Below are positions 1 to 10,763 of a DNA stretch of 64,000 nucleotides, in pieces. This DNA is from Shinisaurus crocodilurus (lineage: Eukaryota > Chordata > Lepidosauria > Squamata > Shinisauridae). The notes under the pieces are model-generated. The model had not been told where the DNA came from and ran no database searches. It was given only the letters and a program-made list of their open reading frames with translations. The stretch is from assembly GCA_021292165.1 (NCBI GenBank), contig CM037877.1:82305691-82369690 (forward strand), read 5' to 3'. Numbering within the stretch: the first letter of the stretch is position 1; each line of letters begins with the position of its first letter. The position numbers and the translations under genes were made by a program.

Positions 1-227
1 AAAGAAAACAGGGTTTGTTGATCTAAGGTTCTTCCAGAGAGAGTGTCAGAAATCTGGGGTGAGGTATGTGTGGGACAGAGAGTAGGACCTATCCTCTAGA
101 AGTCACCCATTCACTCCTCCCCACAGATGCGGGGGTCAAACTAGTACTGGGGAGATTAATGTTCAACACCCCACCCCCTCAGTCATGATGCTCACTGAGT
201 GACTTTGGGCCAGTCACTATATCTCTC

Positions 228-478
228 AGTCTATTTATTTATTTATTATATTATACCCCACCTTTTTTCCTTCAAGGACCCCAAGGCGGCTTACATAATC
301 CTCCTCCTCCTCCTCCTCCTCCTCCTCCTCTCCATTTTATCCTCACAACAACCCTGTGAGGTAGGTTAGGCTGAGAGTCAGTGACTGGCCCAAAGTCACC
401 CAGTGAGTTTCATGGCCGAGCGGGGACTAGAACCCGGATCTCCCGAGTCCCAGTCCAACACTCTCACCACACTGGCTC
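228..478 (-). repeat. Sauria-type SINE, near full length, nested
   Basis: Reads as a complete Sauria SINE on the minus strand. The tRNA-like head is at the high-coordinate end (ccacactggctc, with a B-box-like ggttctagtcccc complement), then the body, then the Bov-B-like tail that ends in AATAAATAAATA. A CTC triplet tract at 301-331 sits where the body normally has a short GGA run. It interrupts the plus-strand SINE, so it inserted later. Confidence 0.85.
301..331. repeat. (CTC)n microsatellite inside SINE
   Basis: About ten uninterrupted CTC units. Sauria SINEs usually carry a short GAGGAGGA segment here, so this is an expansion of a sequence built into the SINE. Confidence 0.95.
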
Positions 479-665
479 TACCTACCTTACATGGTTGTTG
501 TGAGAATAAAATGGAGGAGGGGGAGGAAAACATGTATACTGCCTTGATCTCCTTGAGGGAAAAGCGGGATATAAATATATTACATAGAGAGCCACACCTG
601 GACTTCCCTCATTGTTTTAAAAATCTTTTCCCACAAATCTGGAAAACCTGGTTACAGCACAGCTT

Positions 666-862
666 AAGAATATAAGAACCTAAGAAGAGCCGTGCTGGAA
701 GAGACCAAGGGTGCATCTAGTCCAGCATTCTCTTTACACAGTGGCCAACCAGCTGCCCACGGGATCCCACAAGCAGGACAAGAGCGCAACAGCACCTTCC
801 CATCCGTGTTCCCGGCAACCGGTGTACATAGGCACACTGCTGTTCCCCGGCAGCACTGTACC
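666..862 (-). repeat. CR1 LINE 3' end fragment
   Basis: Starts with 'ataagaacctaagaagagcc' and runs through 'tctagtccagcattctc', 'cagtggccaaccagctgcc' and 'gcaaccggtgtacata'. This is the usual minus-strand view of an amniote CR1 3' region. The same blocks recur at 51306-51480. It is 5'-truncated as most CR1 copies are, and no coding part remains. Confidence 0.8.
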
Positions 863-1089
863 ACCTAGGTAACAGTCATTACCTGGCTGGACATAGAAGT
901 TTGCATGCAGAGTGTCGGAGAGACACATACATACATACACACACAGAAGTTTCCCCAAAGAGTTCTGGGTATGCATACGGAAGACATACATAAACAAGAC
1001 CAAATGTCTAGATTCTCTGGTGAGAAATGTCTGAATAACACTGGTGATAGTAAACCTAGGAAGGTAAGTGATTATGCTAATTCACCCTA

Positions 1090-1132
1090 TACAACTTCCA
1101 ACTCTATGATCTATGAAATCTATGAAACCCAT
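1090..1132 (+). repeat. CR1-like SINE tail fragment
   Basis: 'ttccaactctatgatctatg' followed by AAATCTATGAAA is the same tail as the 5S-derived SINE at 20290-20452. Only the 3' end is present. Confidence 0.55.
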
Positions 1133-1162
1133 ACAAGTTTTTACATGGAGATATGGACAATA

Positions 1163-2036
1163 GGTATCCCAGTGGCTATAAGCCAAGATTGCTAAATGCA
1201 ATTTCCATGTAGCATTAGGGACGCTTGAGGAATTCAGTCTTTGTGAATTTCAGTATGAAACGACTAATGTGTGAATTGGCACTCAGCTATCCATCAGATT
1301 TTGCTCTTTTCCAAATGGTTCAACACCATTCTCGGCAATTTAAACTTATCGAAATACACATATGCATATTAATTTTGAGAGAAGATGCACATTTCAATAA
1401 TGTATTTTGAGAAAAAAAACGTATTATTTGAGAAAATATATGTTTATTTGAGATAAAATATACATTTAAATATGAATTTTGAGAGGATTTCTTTTAATAT
1501 TCACAGATTAATGCAGAATCTGAATGAGATGGAATTATGGGTAAAACAAGCAAAATGGACATAGACAGGAAATAGAGAGGTTTTCCCATTCCTGTATTCA
1601 GCAACAGTATACCTCCTAGTTCCAGATGCTGGTGGCAGATAACAGGTGTGGCCATAGTGGCCTCCCTGTTGTGAGGTCCCAGAAGAATCTTGTTAGTTAC
1701 TGTTGGAGAGAGAAGAATACTGGATTTGATTACCCTTCTCAGGAAAGTAACACAGACCACTGATTTTGGCCCAAACTGTTTCCCTTGTTGAGATCTGTTT
1801 CCCCTATAGCTGACTGAAGAATTAACTCTGCTGCACCCCTCACATGACTGTATTTTAAAAATCTGTCTTTGAAATTATGGGAGAGATACAAATGAGAAGA
1901 ATGGCTATTGCAGAGGTTAGCACTTTAGTCATTTCGTACGGAAATTCACAAAGACTGAATTCGTCAAGCATCCCTAGTTGAAGTTTCATTTAACGGAAGT
2001 TTCATTGAACCATCTTGGCTTATAGCCACCAGGTCA
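1163..2036. mobile_element. Non-autonomous DNA transposon with ~105-bp inverted repeats
   Basis: The left arm (1163-1265) and right arm (1928-2036) are reverse complements with substitutions and indels. Shared blocks include 'tggctataagccaagat' and 'gaattcagtctttgtgaatt'. The AT-rich middle has no transposase motif. The right end touches a hAT-like MITE, which hides any TSD. Superfamily is not assigned. Confidence 0.7.
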
Positions 2037-2360
2037 CCTGTTGAACCTCAGGCCAATTTGTCCCGATCCAGCCCTCCAGGGTTCATCAAATGGTCTCACC
2101 CACTTCTCCTTGGCTGCACTCCCTTTCCCCCGACCAATCCTTTGGTGGGTTCCCAGCCCAGCTGTCACACATCTCAACCACCCCATTCTAAAAGGTTGAA
2201 ATGCCTCTCCTAAGGCCTAGTTACTGGCAATAGGAGCTTTAAGCTAAAATATGCTGGTATTTTAGCTCCACCCCTTTTGCTTTTCGCCCCACCCGCCATG
2301 CCTGAAAGCTTCCCCGAAACTGAGTTTAGCCCTCGGGCTGACAGAAGTTCAACACTCCTG
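2033..2360 (+). mobile_element. hAT-like non-autonomous element, family A
   Basis: Internal blocks 'tctaaaaggttgaaatgcct' and 'gaaactgagtttagccctc' recur at 15783, 46020 (inverted) and 52087. The ends approach the family TIR CAGGGGTGTTGAACC / CAACACTCCTG; the left TIR is damaged. No coding capacity. Confidence 0.7.
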
Positions 2361-2479
2361 AGCTGTTGTAATATTGGAATCTCTAGACCTCTTCAAGTAC
2401 ACACAAAGTCAGGGGTCTTCAAACTTTTTAAACGGGGGGGCGGTTCATTGTCCCTCAGACTGTTGGGGGGCTGGACTAT

Positions 2480-3290
2480 AGCCCCCCTGCCGCCAAAGCC
2501 CCCCTGCCCCCCCAGGATCCCCCTGTCACCGCCAGACCCCCCCCTGCTGTACCTGCACCTGCCGCCGCCGCTGAAGCCCCGCCGCGCCATTGCCCCCCTG
2601 CCTCCAAAGCCCCCCCAGGACCCCCGCTGCCACCGCCAGACCCCCCCGCCACCCCCCGCTGTACCTGCACCTGCCACCGCCGCTGAAGCCCTGCCGCGCC
2701 GCCACCCCCTGCCGCCAAAGCCCCCCCAGGACCCCTGCTGCAACCGCCAGACCCCCCCGCCACCCCCCGCTGCCGTACCTGCACCCGCCGCCGCCGCTGA
2801 AGCCCCGCCGCACCGTTGCCCCCCTGCCGCCAAAGCCCCCCTGCCCCCCAGGACCCCCGCTGCCACAGCCAGACCCACCCCGCAACCCCCCGTCGCCGCT
2901 GGACCCCCCGCCACCATACCTGCACCCACCGCCGAAGCCCCGCCGCCCCCCCCGCTGAAGCCCCTCCGCCGTTGTTACTGCCGCCGAAGCCCCGCTGCCG
3001 CTGTCAAAGACGCGCCTCCGCCGTTGCTGCCGCCGAAGTCCTGCCCCCACCGAAGCCCCGCCGCCGTTGTTGCTGCCGCCGAAGCCCTGCTGCCACCGTC
3101 GAAGTCGCTGCCGCCAAAGCCCCGCCACCGCCGCCAAAGCCCTGCTGCTGCCGTTGCTGCTGCCGAAGCCCCGCTGCCGAAGTCACTGCCGGCGAAGCCC
3201 CGCCACCACCGCCAAAGTCCTGCTGCCGCCGCCGCTACTGCCGAAGCCCCGCTGCGCCGCTGCCACCACCACCGCCGGAGCCGCGTCATT
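2480..3290. repeat. CCG-rich minisatellite
   Basis: Irregular tandem units of about 12-60 bases built from CCGCCGAAGCCCCGCTGCCG-like words, with larger repeats near 2570-2850 (about 105-130 bases). It stays open in several frames because stop codons are rare in such sequence. The proline- and alanine-rich translations are therefore not evidence of a gene. Confidence 0.9.
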
Positions 3291-3308
3291 CTGCTGCGCT
3301 CCGTCGCG

Positions 3309-3411
3309 CTGGACTCCCGCGGTCTGTTTAAAAACAGATCGCGGGGGTCCAGCACGACAGAGCAGGGTCCCGCGCGTCACTTCCGCCACGCCGGAAGTGA
3401 CGCGACGGGAC
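3309..3411. repeat. Two subterminal hairpins of the GC-rich element
   Basis: First hairpin: 'ctggactcccgcggtctgtt' pairs with 'aacagatcgcgggggtccag' across a very short A-rich loop. Second: 3367-3385 'gtcccgcgcgtcacttccg' pairs with 3392-3411, one base longer. Subterminal repeats in non-autonomous transposons are often transposase-binding sites; that role is inferred here. Confidence 0.75.
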
Positions 3412-3594
3412 CAGCGTGGGCGGCGCAGCCCGCGCAGCTGGCTCTCCGGGGAGAGCGAAGAACAAGGCAAGCCTGTGCGGGCGGCTGAGAGCCCGTGCGG
3501 GCCCAGTTCGGGCCTACAGAGCCGGGCCGGATGGGAGGGCATGCTGGGCTGGATCCGGCCCACGGGCTGTAGTTTGAAGACCCCTGCACAAAGT

Positions 3595-5104
3595 CATGTA
3601 TGGGTTGTTTGTCTTATAAAAGACAATCCAGATAAGTGATGGACCAGGCAAAACTGTCTTTACCATTTATATGTGCATTTCCTAATTTGAGTTGCCCTTC
3701 CGGTGCTGCTGTGGAAGAGTAAGAAAGCCAAGAGTGGAAGTCACATTATTAAAGCTGGTTTTGAGAACATGTTAGGGGGCTGAGACAAAAAATAGGCACC
3801 CCAGCTGCCAGGCTGCAAGGTCAGCTGCAGAAGAAAGCCTCACTGCTGGATTTCTAATCTTGAGTCTTGTGCTCATTAATAATACAAAATACAACATCAA
3901 ACCTTTTCTAAAACAACAAGCCGAGAACTTCACTTTAATCACTCTGTCAGCACTTCTTATTTGCGCTCCCAGAGACCAAGACCGTGCTTGGCGACAAAAA
4001 AAGAGAGTGCATCCATTTTTTAAGTCATTCTCCTAAACACACCAAAGGCTTCTGTTTCGAAGTGCAGCCAGTGAATAATGCATGCGAAGGCCGACTTTTG
4101 TTAATGTAAGGAGGGAAGGAAGAGATTTTAGCTGACTGAAAGGTCACTGCTGTGGTCTGGGAAATAAGCTTAATTGGAGAGATGTAACAATAATAGTAAT
4201 TGTATTATACAGCTTTCTCCCTCTATGATCACTCAGAGTGCACGCATGCAGACACACACACACACATGCATGCACGCGCAACGCATGCACGCGCACGCAC
4301 GCACACACACACACACACACACACACAGACAGAGGTTTCACTGAATCACGAAGGATTTTTCTGTGGTATATGGCTAGTGGTCTAGTATATATTGCCTCTT
4401 TAAAAGCACTCCTGGAGTAAAATCAAGGGAAATTACTTTCTCAGGCAGAAGAAAACAAAAGGGAAAGAAAGCTTGTGGCAGGAGCTATTTTGTCCTACTT
4501 CCTCAGTAATGACCCAAGGCCTGAACACTGTGAGCAGAGCACATCTACTCTACAGACTCAAATCACTGTCATTCTTTCTCCCAAAGGAACCCGGGGAATG
4601 AGAGTTACATGAGTTGAGCCAGGGATCTCCAACAGAGATTCTCAGCACCCTAATTAAACGATCGTTCCCAGGATTCTTTGGGGGAAGCCATGAGAATTAA
4701 ACTGGTATCAAACTGATATACCTTTGTAGCATAGATGCACCCTTTGTCTCAGAGCCATTTTGAATGGTTGTCTCACTGCACAGCAGGGCATGGTGTCAGA
4801 GAGCATAGCAAGGAGTGCTCAAGTATACTAAGTGACTACAGGCAAGACATGGCCAAGCAAGTTAATTCTTTAAAACAGCAATCCTAAAACTTGCTGTGCC
4901 TGTTAACAAGTGATCCTAATATAATGTGTATCCCAGCATGAAGTTGTAAAACCCCGTATCGTAGGAACATTACACTGATCATAGATTAGGAGGGAACCAA
5001 AAGGTCAACCTTCTGCCCAGAGGACAAGAACAGTCCACACAAACCCCGGCAATCAAACTATGTACTGAAAGCCAGTGAGATCCAGAGTGTTAGAGTTAAA
5101 CTAT
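3595..5104. other. Unique-looking noncoding DNA with one microsatellite
   Basis: No exon-like frame seen. Contains an AC/GC microsatellite (4252-4328) and half of a diverged MITE near 4655-4740 ('ccaggattctttgggggaag'). The rest, including 3850-4140, I cannot assign. Confidence 0.6.
4252..4328. repeat. (AC)n compound microsatellite
   Basis: CA tracts interrupted by ATGCATGCACGCGCA units; purine-pyrimidine alternation over about 75 bases. Overlapping frames translate as repeats of VCVCV or THTHT and are artefacts. Confidence 0.95.
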
Positions 5105-5315
5105 GGGTAGTATCCAACAAAGCTGGTGAGCTCATGCAATTGACATAGCGTTAGCGTAAGTGACCTCTAGTGCCATGCTAACAGTGTAAGCTGGTACTAC
5201 AGCTTTCCCCAGAAAACCCATAGTGCCAGCTTACGTTATTAGCATAGTATCAGAGGTCGCTTATGCTAGCGCTGTATCAATTGCAGAAATGCAATGGCCC
5301 TGTTGGATACTGTCC
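5105..5315. mobile_element. Foldback MITE, ~95-bp arms
   Basis: Left arm starts GGGTAGTATCCAACAAAGCT; the right arm ends with the inverse of GGACAGTATCCAACAGGGCC. The arms also share 'caattgacatagcgttagc' (inverse near 5260) and 'aagctggtactac'. A spacer of about 20 bases lies at 5203-5221. No coding potential; superfamily not assigned. Confidence 0.75.
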
Positions 5316-5369
5316 TTCGTAATTTGCTTCCATAGGATGTTGTGTGATGGCCACCAACTTAGAAGGTTT

Positions 5370-5613
5370 TAAAAGGTAATTAAACTAATTAATGGCAGAT
5401 TAGGCTATCAATGTCTACTAGTCATGATAGCTATATGCTACCTGCAGGATCAGAGGCACATGCCTCTGAATTCCAGTTGCCAGAATATTTGGATTGCAAC
5501 AGTGAGAGAGGGCTTTAGCCCTTGTGTCCTACTTGTGGGCTTCCATGGGCATCTGGGTAGCCACTGTTGGTCTGATACAGCAGGGCTCATCTTGTGTTCT
5601 TAATCTGATGGAA
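5370..5613 (+). repeat. CR1 LINE 3' end fragment
   Basis: Plus-strand CR1 3' region: 'ggctatcaatgtctactagt', 'gcacatgcctctgaattcc', 'cccatgggcatctgggtagc' and 'ggtctgatacagcagggctc', ending in 'cttgtgttctt'. Opposite orientation to the copy at 666-862. The 67-residue frame over it is not a gene. Confidence 0.78.
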
Positions 5614-7299
5614 CAGAGGAAGCATGATGGAATAAGAAAAGGCTGGTATGCCTCATCTGCAGTACAGACAGATCTGAATTTGTCTTCCTGGGTGGGTGCT
5701 ACCATTGTCAAAAAGGAGAACTGTTAGTGGAGATTCACCTAAGGCAAACATGTATTCCGTATGATGTTCATGATAATCATGCTGAAACAACCAGGAGCTC
5801 TCCAGGAGTCTGGCTGATAATGGCTTATCCTTCTATCAAAATCTCAAGGAACTAATCAGTTGCCAAGGGTGACTTGCAGCATTGTGAAAAATCAAAGAAA
5901 AACTCCAAATGGTACATTAGCAGTAACAGCACTACCTTGCATTTACAGAAAGCCTTTTACTAGCCCCAAAGCCTGCAAAGGTGTCATGTATTCCTGTATA
6001 TGACACATGGGAGCAATTCTCCAAGCACCCTAAAACAGCTGTTAGGTGATATGCAATATATGGATTGCAATATCTAACTGAAATTAGAATCACCATAGGA
6101 GATCAGTATAGCTGTTACAATCAATGGATGAAACTTCCTAAAGTGAAATATGGAAAACCCATATCCTGTCATAAAATAGTGCACTCTCAGCTCTTTCAAA
6201 AGCTGCTTGTCACATGACACAAAGAGATGCTGTTGGACACCACAAGCCCAAAAGCTCCCTTGGAAACATGGAGCTAGTGCAGTTCTTTGGATCCAGGCCA
6301 AAGACTTTTGATTGCTTTTGGGACCACTATATATCAATCGCATGGAGCCTGTCTTGTATATATCAGCTCACTGACTCATGTCTTAGCATGAGAACACACT
6401 TGTACTACCATTAGTACATCATACATTACACACATTTTTCAACACAGAGGTTTTTGTAACAATTAACAAAAGAAGCAGCCCTCAGATAGATCATGGACTA
6501 CATGTTCTCTAATGTAAATTAGGTGTCTTCTCATGAGAGTTGGTAGATGATCAAGAGTGCAGCAATTCAGTGAGGAAGGCATAATAATAACCATTATAAA
6601 ATCCTCCATGTATTTAATACTGGTAACTGTGTGATTCCCTAATTGAGAGTATACAGATCTCCTTCCTACTTCCTTGTGAGGGAAAAACTTAATTTCCTAG
6701 ACAAAGGTTAAATAAAGGTACTGTAGAACAATCAAAGCAGTCTTTCCCTTTTCTTTTCTCTACCAGCAGGATCATATTTGACCATGGTAAAACACTAAGC
6801 TACTTTCTATAATATTCTTAAATCCTTGAATTATAATCACATTACAGTTGTCAGAAATAGCATCTCTATTAACATGTCTTAATGGTCTGCTTATAATGAC
6901 CTTTTATGCAATATTTTAATGCTCATTTAGTGGAAGGAAAAAGATAGTTCTTTATGCTAGATAGTTCTTTATGCTTCTTCTGCACCATTCTTATGCATAA
7001 TGCAATATGACTTTCTGCACCTCCAAAGTACTAACATTTTCCATAACTACATAGAGGGGAGAAAAACATCCTGAATTCAAAGTACTGTACATGACAGACA
7101 GATCTTAGTACCATATCTCTTATTGCTTAAAATGATAGTATATAACAAGAGACAGTACTTGCATTTTCATTTTGGGTGGTTCTACCTTCCTTATTATCTA
7201 TTCCTAGCCTCATGTTTCCTTGGACACTAATGATTTCTTATCATGTTGATAAGATCCAGGACAATCAGTAATACTATGCCTAGTAAGAGTCATCCAACC
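5614..7299. other. Unassigned noncoding DNA
   Basis: AT-rich with short chance frames only. The segment near 6727-6770 has a partial second copy at 7695-7735 (shared 'ctttcccttttctctaccag' core), possibly a short dispersed repeat. No element ends recognised. Confidence 0.5.
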
Positions 7300-7307
7300 A
7301 ACTAGAG

Positions 7308-7442
7308 CAGGGCTTTCCAACCTTGGGTTCCCAGATGTTGCTGGCTACAGCTCCCAGCATACCCAGCCAGCATGGCTAATGGCAAGGGATTCTGGGAGCT
7401 GTAGTCTAGCAACATCTGGGGACCCAAGGTTGGACAGCCCTG
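7308..7442. mobile_element. hAT-like palindromic MITE, family B
   Basis: Nearly the whole element is a palindrome: 'ccaaccttgggttcccagat' matches the inverse of 'atctggggacccaaggttgg', around the conserved middle 'ctcccagcatacccagccag'. Flanking 8-mers aactagag and agctagaa agree at 6 of 8 positions with a central TA. Close copies are at 22504 and 48849. Confidence 0.85.
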
Positions 7443-7659
7443 AGCTAGAAGAAACACAATATTACCACCAAACATGTACCAAGCACTCTTATTGGGTGCA
7501 ACTTTAATTGGTACATCCAACAGCGCAAAAAAAATCTGCAACTTCTGTATTCAGTCCCTATCATTTTTCCATTAATGCCTGCTGAGAAAAACGGAGAAAT
7601 TTTACTTTGGACATGTTGAAAAAAAATTAATATGTCAGTGCATAACTGAATTTTGCGTG

Positions 7660-7662
<3 letters not shown>

Positions 7663-7690
<28 letters not shown>
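7663..7690. repeat. (AC)n microsatellite
   Basis: Fourteen CA units after GCGTGCGT. Confidence 0.95.
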
Positions 7691-10522
7691 TTAAACAATT
7701 CAAAGCAGACTTTCCCTTTTCTCTACCAGTAGTTCTACCTGGAAACCTTGATAACAGAATTCTCCCTCTTTCTCCTCTACTTCATCGATCTAATGCTTTA
7801 ATTGGCAGACAGTAATGTCTGATGTGAAAATAATGGTCTTTTAAATACCTGGGAATGAAAAGCAAATTAAGTTAGCACACTGTAAGAGGCAAGTAATTAC
7901 ATCATGTCAATTCTGTTTTCTACAGTTTAGTCTTTAAACAGCATGCTCAGAAAGGGACATGTCTGAGAGAAAATATGAATCTCATTTCTTCAGGTGACTC
8001 AGATGCTTTTCCCCCTCAGTAAGGAAAGGGGATTATTACAGGTAACAGCAGGCTTTTAGCTGAAATGTGCCTCAAATGCAGCTGCTAATGCCATTAGTTT
8101 GTGTATATTTCAAGATTTCCCTTCCTCCCCTCACTTTGAAGTGTCAACAACCAGAGGTGCTAAGACTGTCTTTGCTGATTGGCTTGGGAAAGGGTTCTGT
8201 TTTAAAGAACAAATTTGTATCTTACAAATTATATGAGAAGACAAAGGAAATGAAATAAGAAAGAGGCATTGGCATGGCCGTGTTGCAGTTTAGTACATGA
8301 TTTCTCTGGTGGTTTGCTCACAAGATGATATGTCATTGATGACAAACATGAATGGAGTTTTTACTGGCTCATGATAAGGATACTGTGGTAATCCACCACA
8401 TTCTGCTTCCAACATGAGTAGTTCTGCTGATACAGACAAGTATCCAGGACTCTTCTTATGCCAGTTTCGATCAGATTTAATTTTTTTTTGGGGGGGGGGA
8501 GTGATCTGAGGCTGAATGTGCAAGCTCTTGCATATGCTGCTCAAAAAAGAATGAGATGTGGTTGGATGCGCAACATCTTGCACAAATTCAGAGATGTGTG
8601 TACAAAGGTGGCAAAAAAATAATTGTAAACAGGCAAAATGTTCTCCCCATCTCTGAAAAGAAGCTCCCTCACTGCAGAGGTGAAATGAAATTGACAACAG
8701 AGTTGACCACTGAGTTTTGCAACTTTGCAAACCGTTCTCTAAGTTTGAGTAAGATGTTGTGCATTATCTAGTTCTCACTGCAAAAGCGCAGAAGAGCAGT
8801 ACTGACACGGACAAGAAAGAAAGTGGAAGAAAAAACCTGTAGAGGTAAAACTGACAAGTAGTGTCACTCAAACCTCCTCTCAATTTTACCTCTACAGTGA
8901 AAGGGTCATCTAGGACTTGCTGCAGAGTACGTAGGTGGTAGGAAAGCCTACCAGTTTCATTATTACCAGTTTCATCTGTCTGTACACAGATCTCCAAATT
9001 TGTGCATGATCTTGCACGCAGACTGCATCTAATGTCTTCTCCCCCCCCCCCCGAGCAGCATGTACAACAGTTTGAGAATCCAGCTGTTGATACATTTTCC
9101 TGATAGAAATTAATTAGGAAAGATGTAACATATGGAAGATCAGGAATACTTGCAAGCAAGCAGCACTGGAGCTACGATGGGAGAACTTACCCCAAATGAG
9201 TTTATTTCCTCGGAAAGTAACAAATTCATCTGGGTAATCTCAGACAAGAGTTTGCATTCCATGTATATGAGTTTTTGTGCATGCATATACAAACACTTGG
9301 GAGCTGTAGCTTGGAATTGCACAATGCATCACGATGCCATGCGTCACCACGTTATGTATCCCTTCCTAATTGCTTGTTTCCATGTGCCCTTTCTATGTAA
9401 TTTTTACTTGCCATTGCCAGTTGGTATATGGAGGAGATATATGGAGATGTATACAGCCTGCATTACTGTTTCTTTTAACATGATTGGTTTGTGGAAAGAG
9501 TTCAAATGCCAACCTTCCTTAAAGGCTTAAAGTGACATCATCACATTTCCTCCTGAAAGAAAAAGGTCAATCCAACAAATTCTGCTCATGCACAGAAATA
9601 CTGTAATTTAGATGCAGACTGTGCATGCTCCAAAGGTCGCAGTCTATTCCAAATTTAATAATGAATTCGTAAGACAGCAATCCAAGCCCACTACAAAGGT
9701 GAGCATTGCGAATACACAAGTTTCGACCAATGAGCCGACTAATTATGACATTTGGCAGCTTCACTAACTACAATATCCACATTAGAAATCAAAACTTAGC
9801 ATTGGTGGAACTACATCTACATCCAGATTTACTGGAGCATTATCAATACAACTGAGTGGATCAGTGGAAAATTCCACAAAAATAAAGGGAAAGTTCTGCA
9901 TATCTGCAAATACATGCACATCTGTCAGGGAGCTGTGATTGGCTACAGCTCTTTGTTGAATGTACACTCACTTGCAAAGTTGAGATTGTATCTTGTGAAA
10001 TGGCCCTTAGTAGTAGGGAACTCAGAAGGACTATGAGAAAACGTAAAAACGTTCACATTATGTTCCCCATAGACCTATACTATTTGGTTCTACTTCTAGC
10101 TTGCCATGGATTACTATGATGCTTTGCAGGAGAAATCAATTGAATTTGGCAGTGTCCATTTTTCTAGTGACCTTTTCCTAAGCTAGGAATGTAAAAGAGG
10201 ACCTGCACATTAGATGCTTTAAGGATAGTTATTGCTTTTCTTCCTTTCTCTTATTATAACTCAGGAAAATACAGGTACTGTGAAGAACTATCTTAACATT
10301 CTCAAATAATGCTTGCAAAAAGCAACATTCCAAACATAGCACTTGCATGCTTTGATAAATACTTGACTTTGCACTATGCCCAGTCATGAAATAGACTGAA
10401 TAGGTTGCTCAGGATATTTGTTCTATAGCACATTCAAGCTGCCAGACACTCCTAGAACTGGTTTGTCGCTTTCTCTAATCCCTATGTGCTAACTTTAATT
10501 CATAACACTCCTTTTCATCATA
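7691..10522. other. Unassigned noncoding DNA, possibly an old repeat
   Basis: Minus-strand frames of 146 residues (8290-8730) and 131 residues (8764-9159) show no domain or motif I recognise and contain G- and C-homopolymer runs. A perfect 14-base inverted repeat (8837-8850 with 8884-8897) suggests a foldback element remnant. No exon assigned. Confidence 0.45.
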
Positions 10523-10524
10523 TA

Positions 10525-10761
10525 CAGGCAGTCCCCAGGTTACGAACGAGTTTTGTTCTTAAGAATGTCTTTAAGTCAAATTTGTATGTAAGTCAAACAG
10601 CTTAGCGTTCTATACATTAAAATTGGCATTTATGCAAATTGCGTAAATTACGCACATTGCGTAGTATACTACGCTATGTACTCTATGTAAATGACTTAAG
10701 AAGTCCGTTCTTAAGTATGGGTTGTCTGTAAGTCAGACGTTCTTAACTCGGGGACTGCCTG
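10525..10761. mobile_element. pogo/Tigger-like MITE with TA target duplication
   Basis: TIRs CAGGCAGTCCCCAGGTTACG and the inverse of CAGGCAGTCCCCGAGTTAAG, flanked by TA at 10523-10524 and 10762-10763. TA duplication and a CAGG start fit Tc1/mariner-pogo elements. The 237-bp inside is AT-rich and noncoding, with inner inverted repeats such as 'cttaagaatgtctttaagtc'. Confidence 0.85.
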
Positions 10762-10763
10762 TA

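Larger units (their letters stand above)
185..582 (+). repeat. Sauria-type SINE, interrupted by a second SINE
   Basis: The body matches a Sauria SINE in two pieces. 185-231 holds the segment 'gctcactgagtgactttggg' and 479-582 continues with the 'ggttgttgtgagaataaaatgg' type block (split here for length) and the tail 'gggatataaatatatta'. The gap at about 228-478 is filled by a second SINE on the other strand. The tRNA-like head is missing, so this older copy is 5'-truncated. Confidence 0.8.
2410..3586. mobile_element. hAT-like element with expanded GC-rich core and perfect TSD
   Basis: Ends are CAGGGGTCTTCAAACT and its inverse AGTTTGAAGACCCCTG, flanked by the identical 8-mer CACAAAGT at 2402-2409 and 3587-3594. 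Eight-base TSDs and CAG...CTG ends are typical of hAT transposons. The 1177-bp element has no transposase. From about 2480 to 3290 it is a degenerate tandem array of CCGCCGAAGCCCC-type units. Two long hairpins (3309-3352 and 3367-3411) lie before the right end. The perfect TSD and many intact CpGs suggest a fairly recent insertion. Confidence 0.88.

Noticed and set aside
2277..3488. 403-residue proline/alanine-rich frame as a protein gene
   Set aside because: It begins in one hAT-like element and runs through the minisatellite of another that has a perfect TSD. Several frames on both strands are open there because the sequence is CCG-rich.
2393..3563. Antisense glycine-rich frames (126-203 residues)
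   Set aside because: Same minisatellite read on the other strand; low complexity and no start or splice context.
4144..4420. Cysteine/valine or threonine/histidine repeat proteins over CA/GT tracts
   Set aside because: Translation of dinucleotide microsatellites; the same applies at 24401-24868, 45170, 52771-53034.
8290..8730. 146-residue minus frame as an exon
   Set aside because: No recognisable domain, contains homopolymer runs, no convincing splice sites. Left as unassigned.
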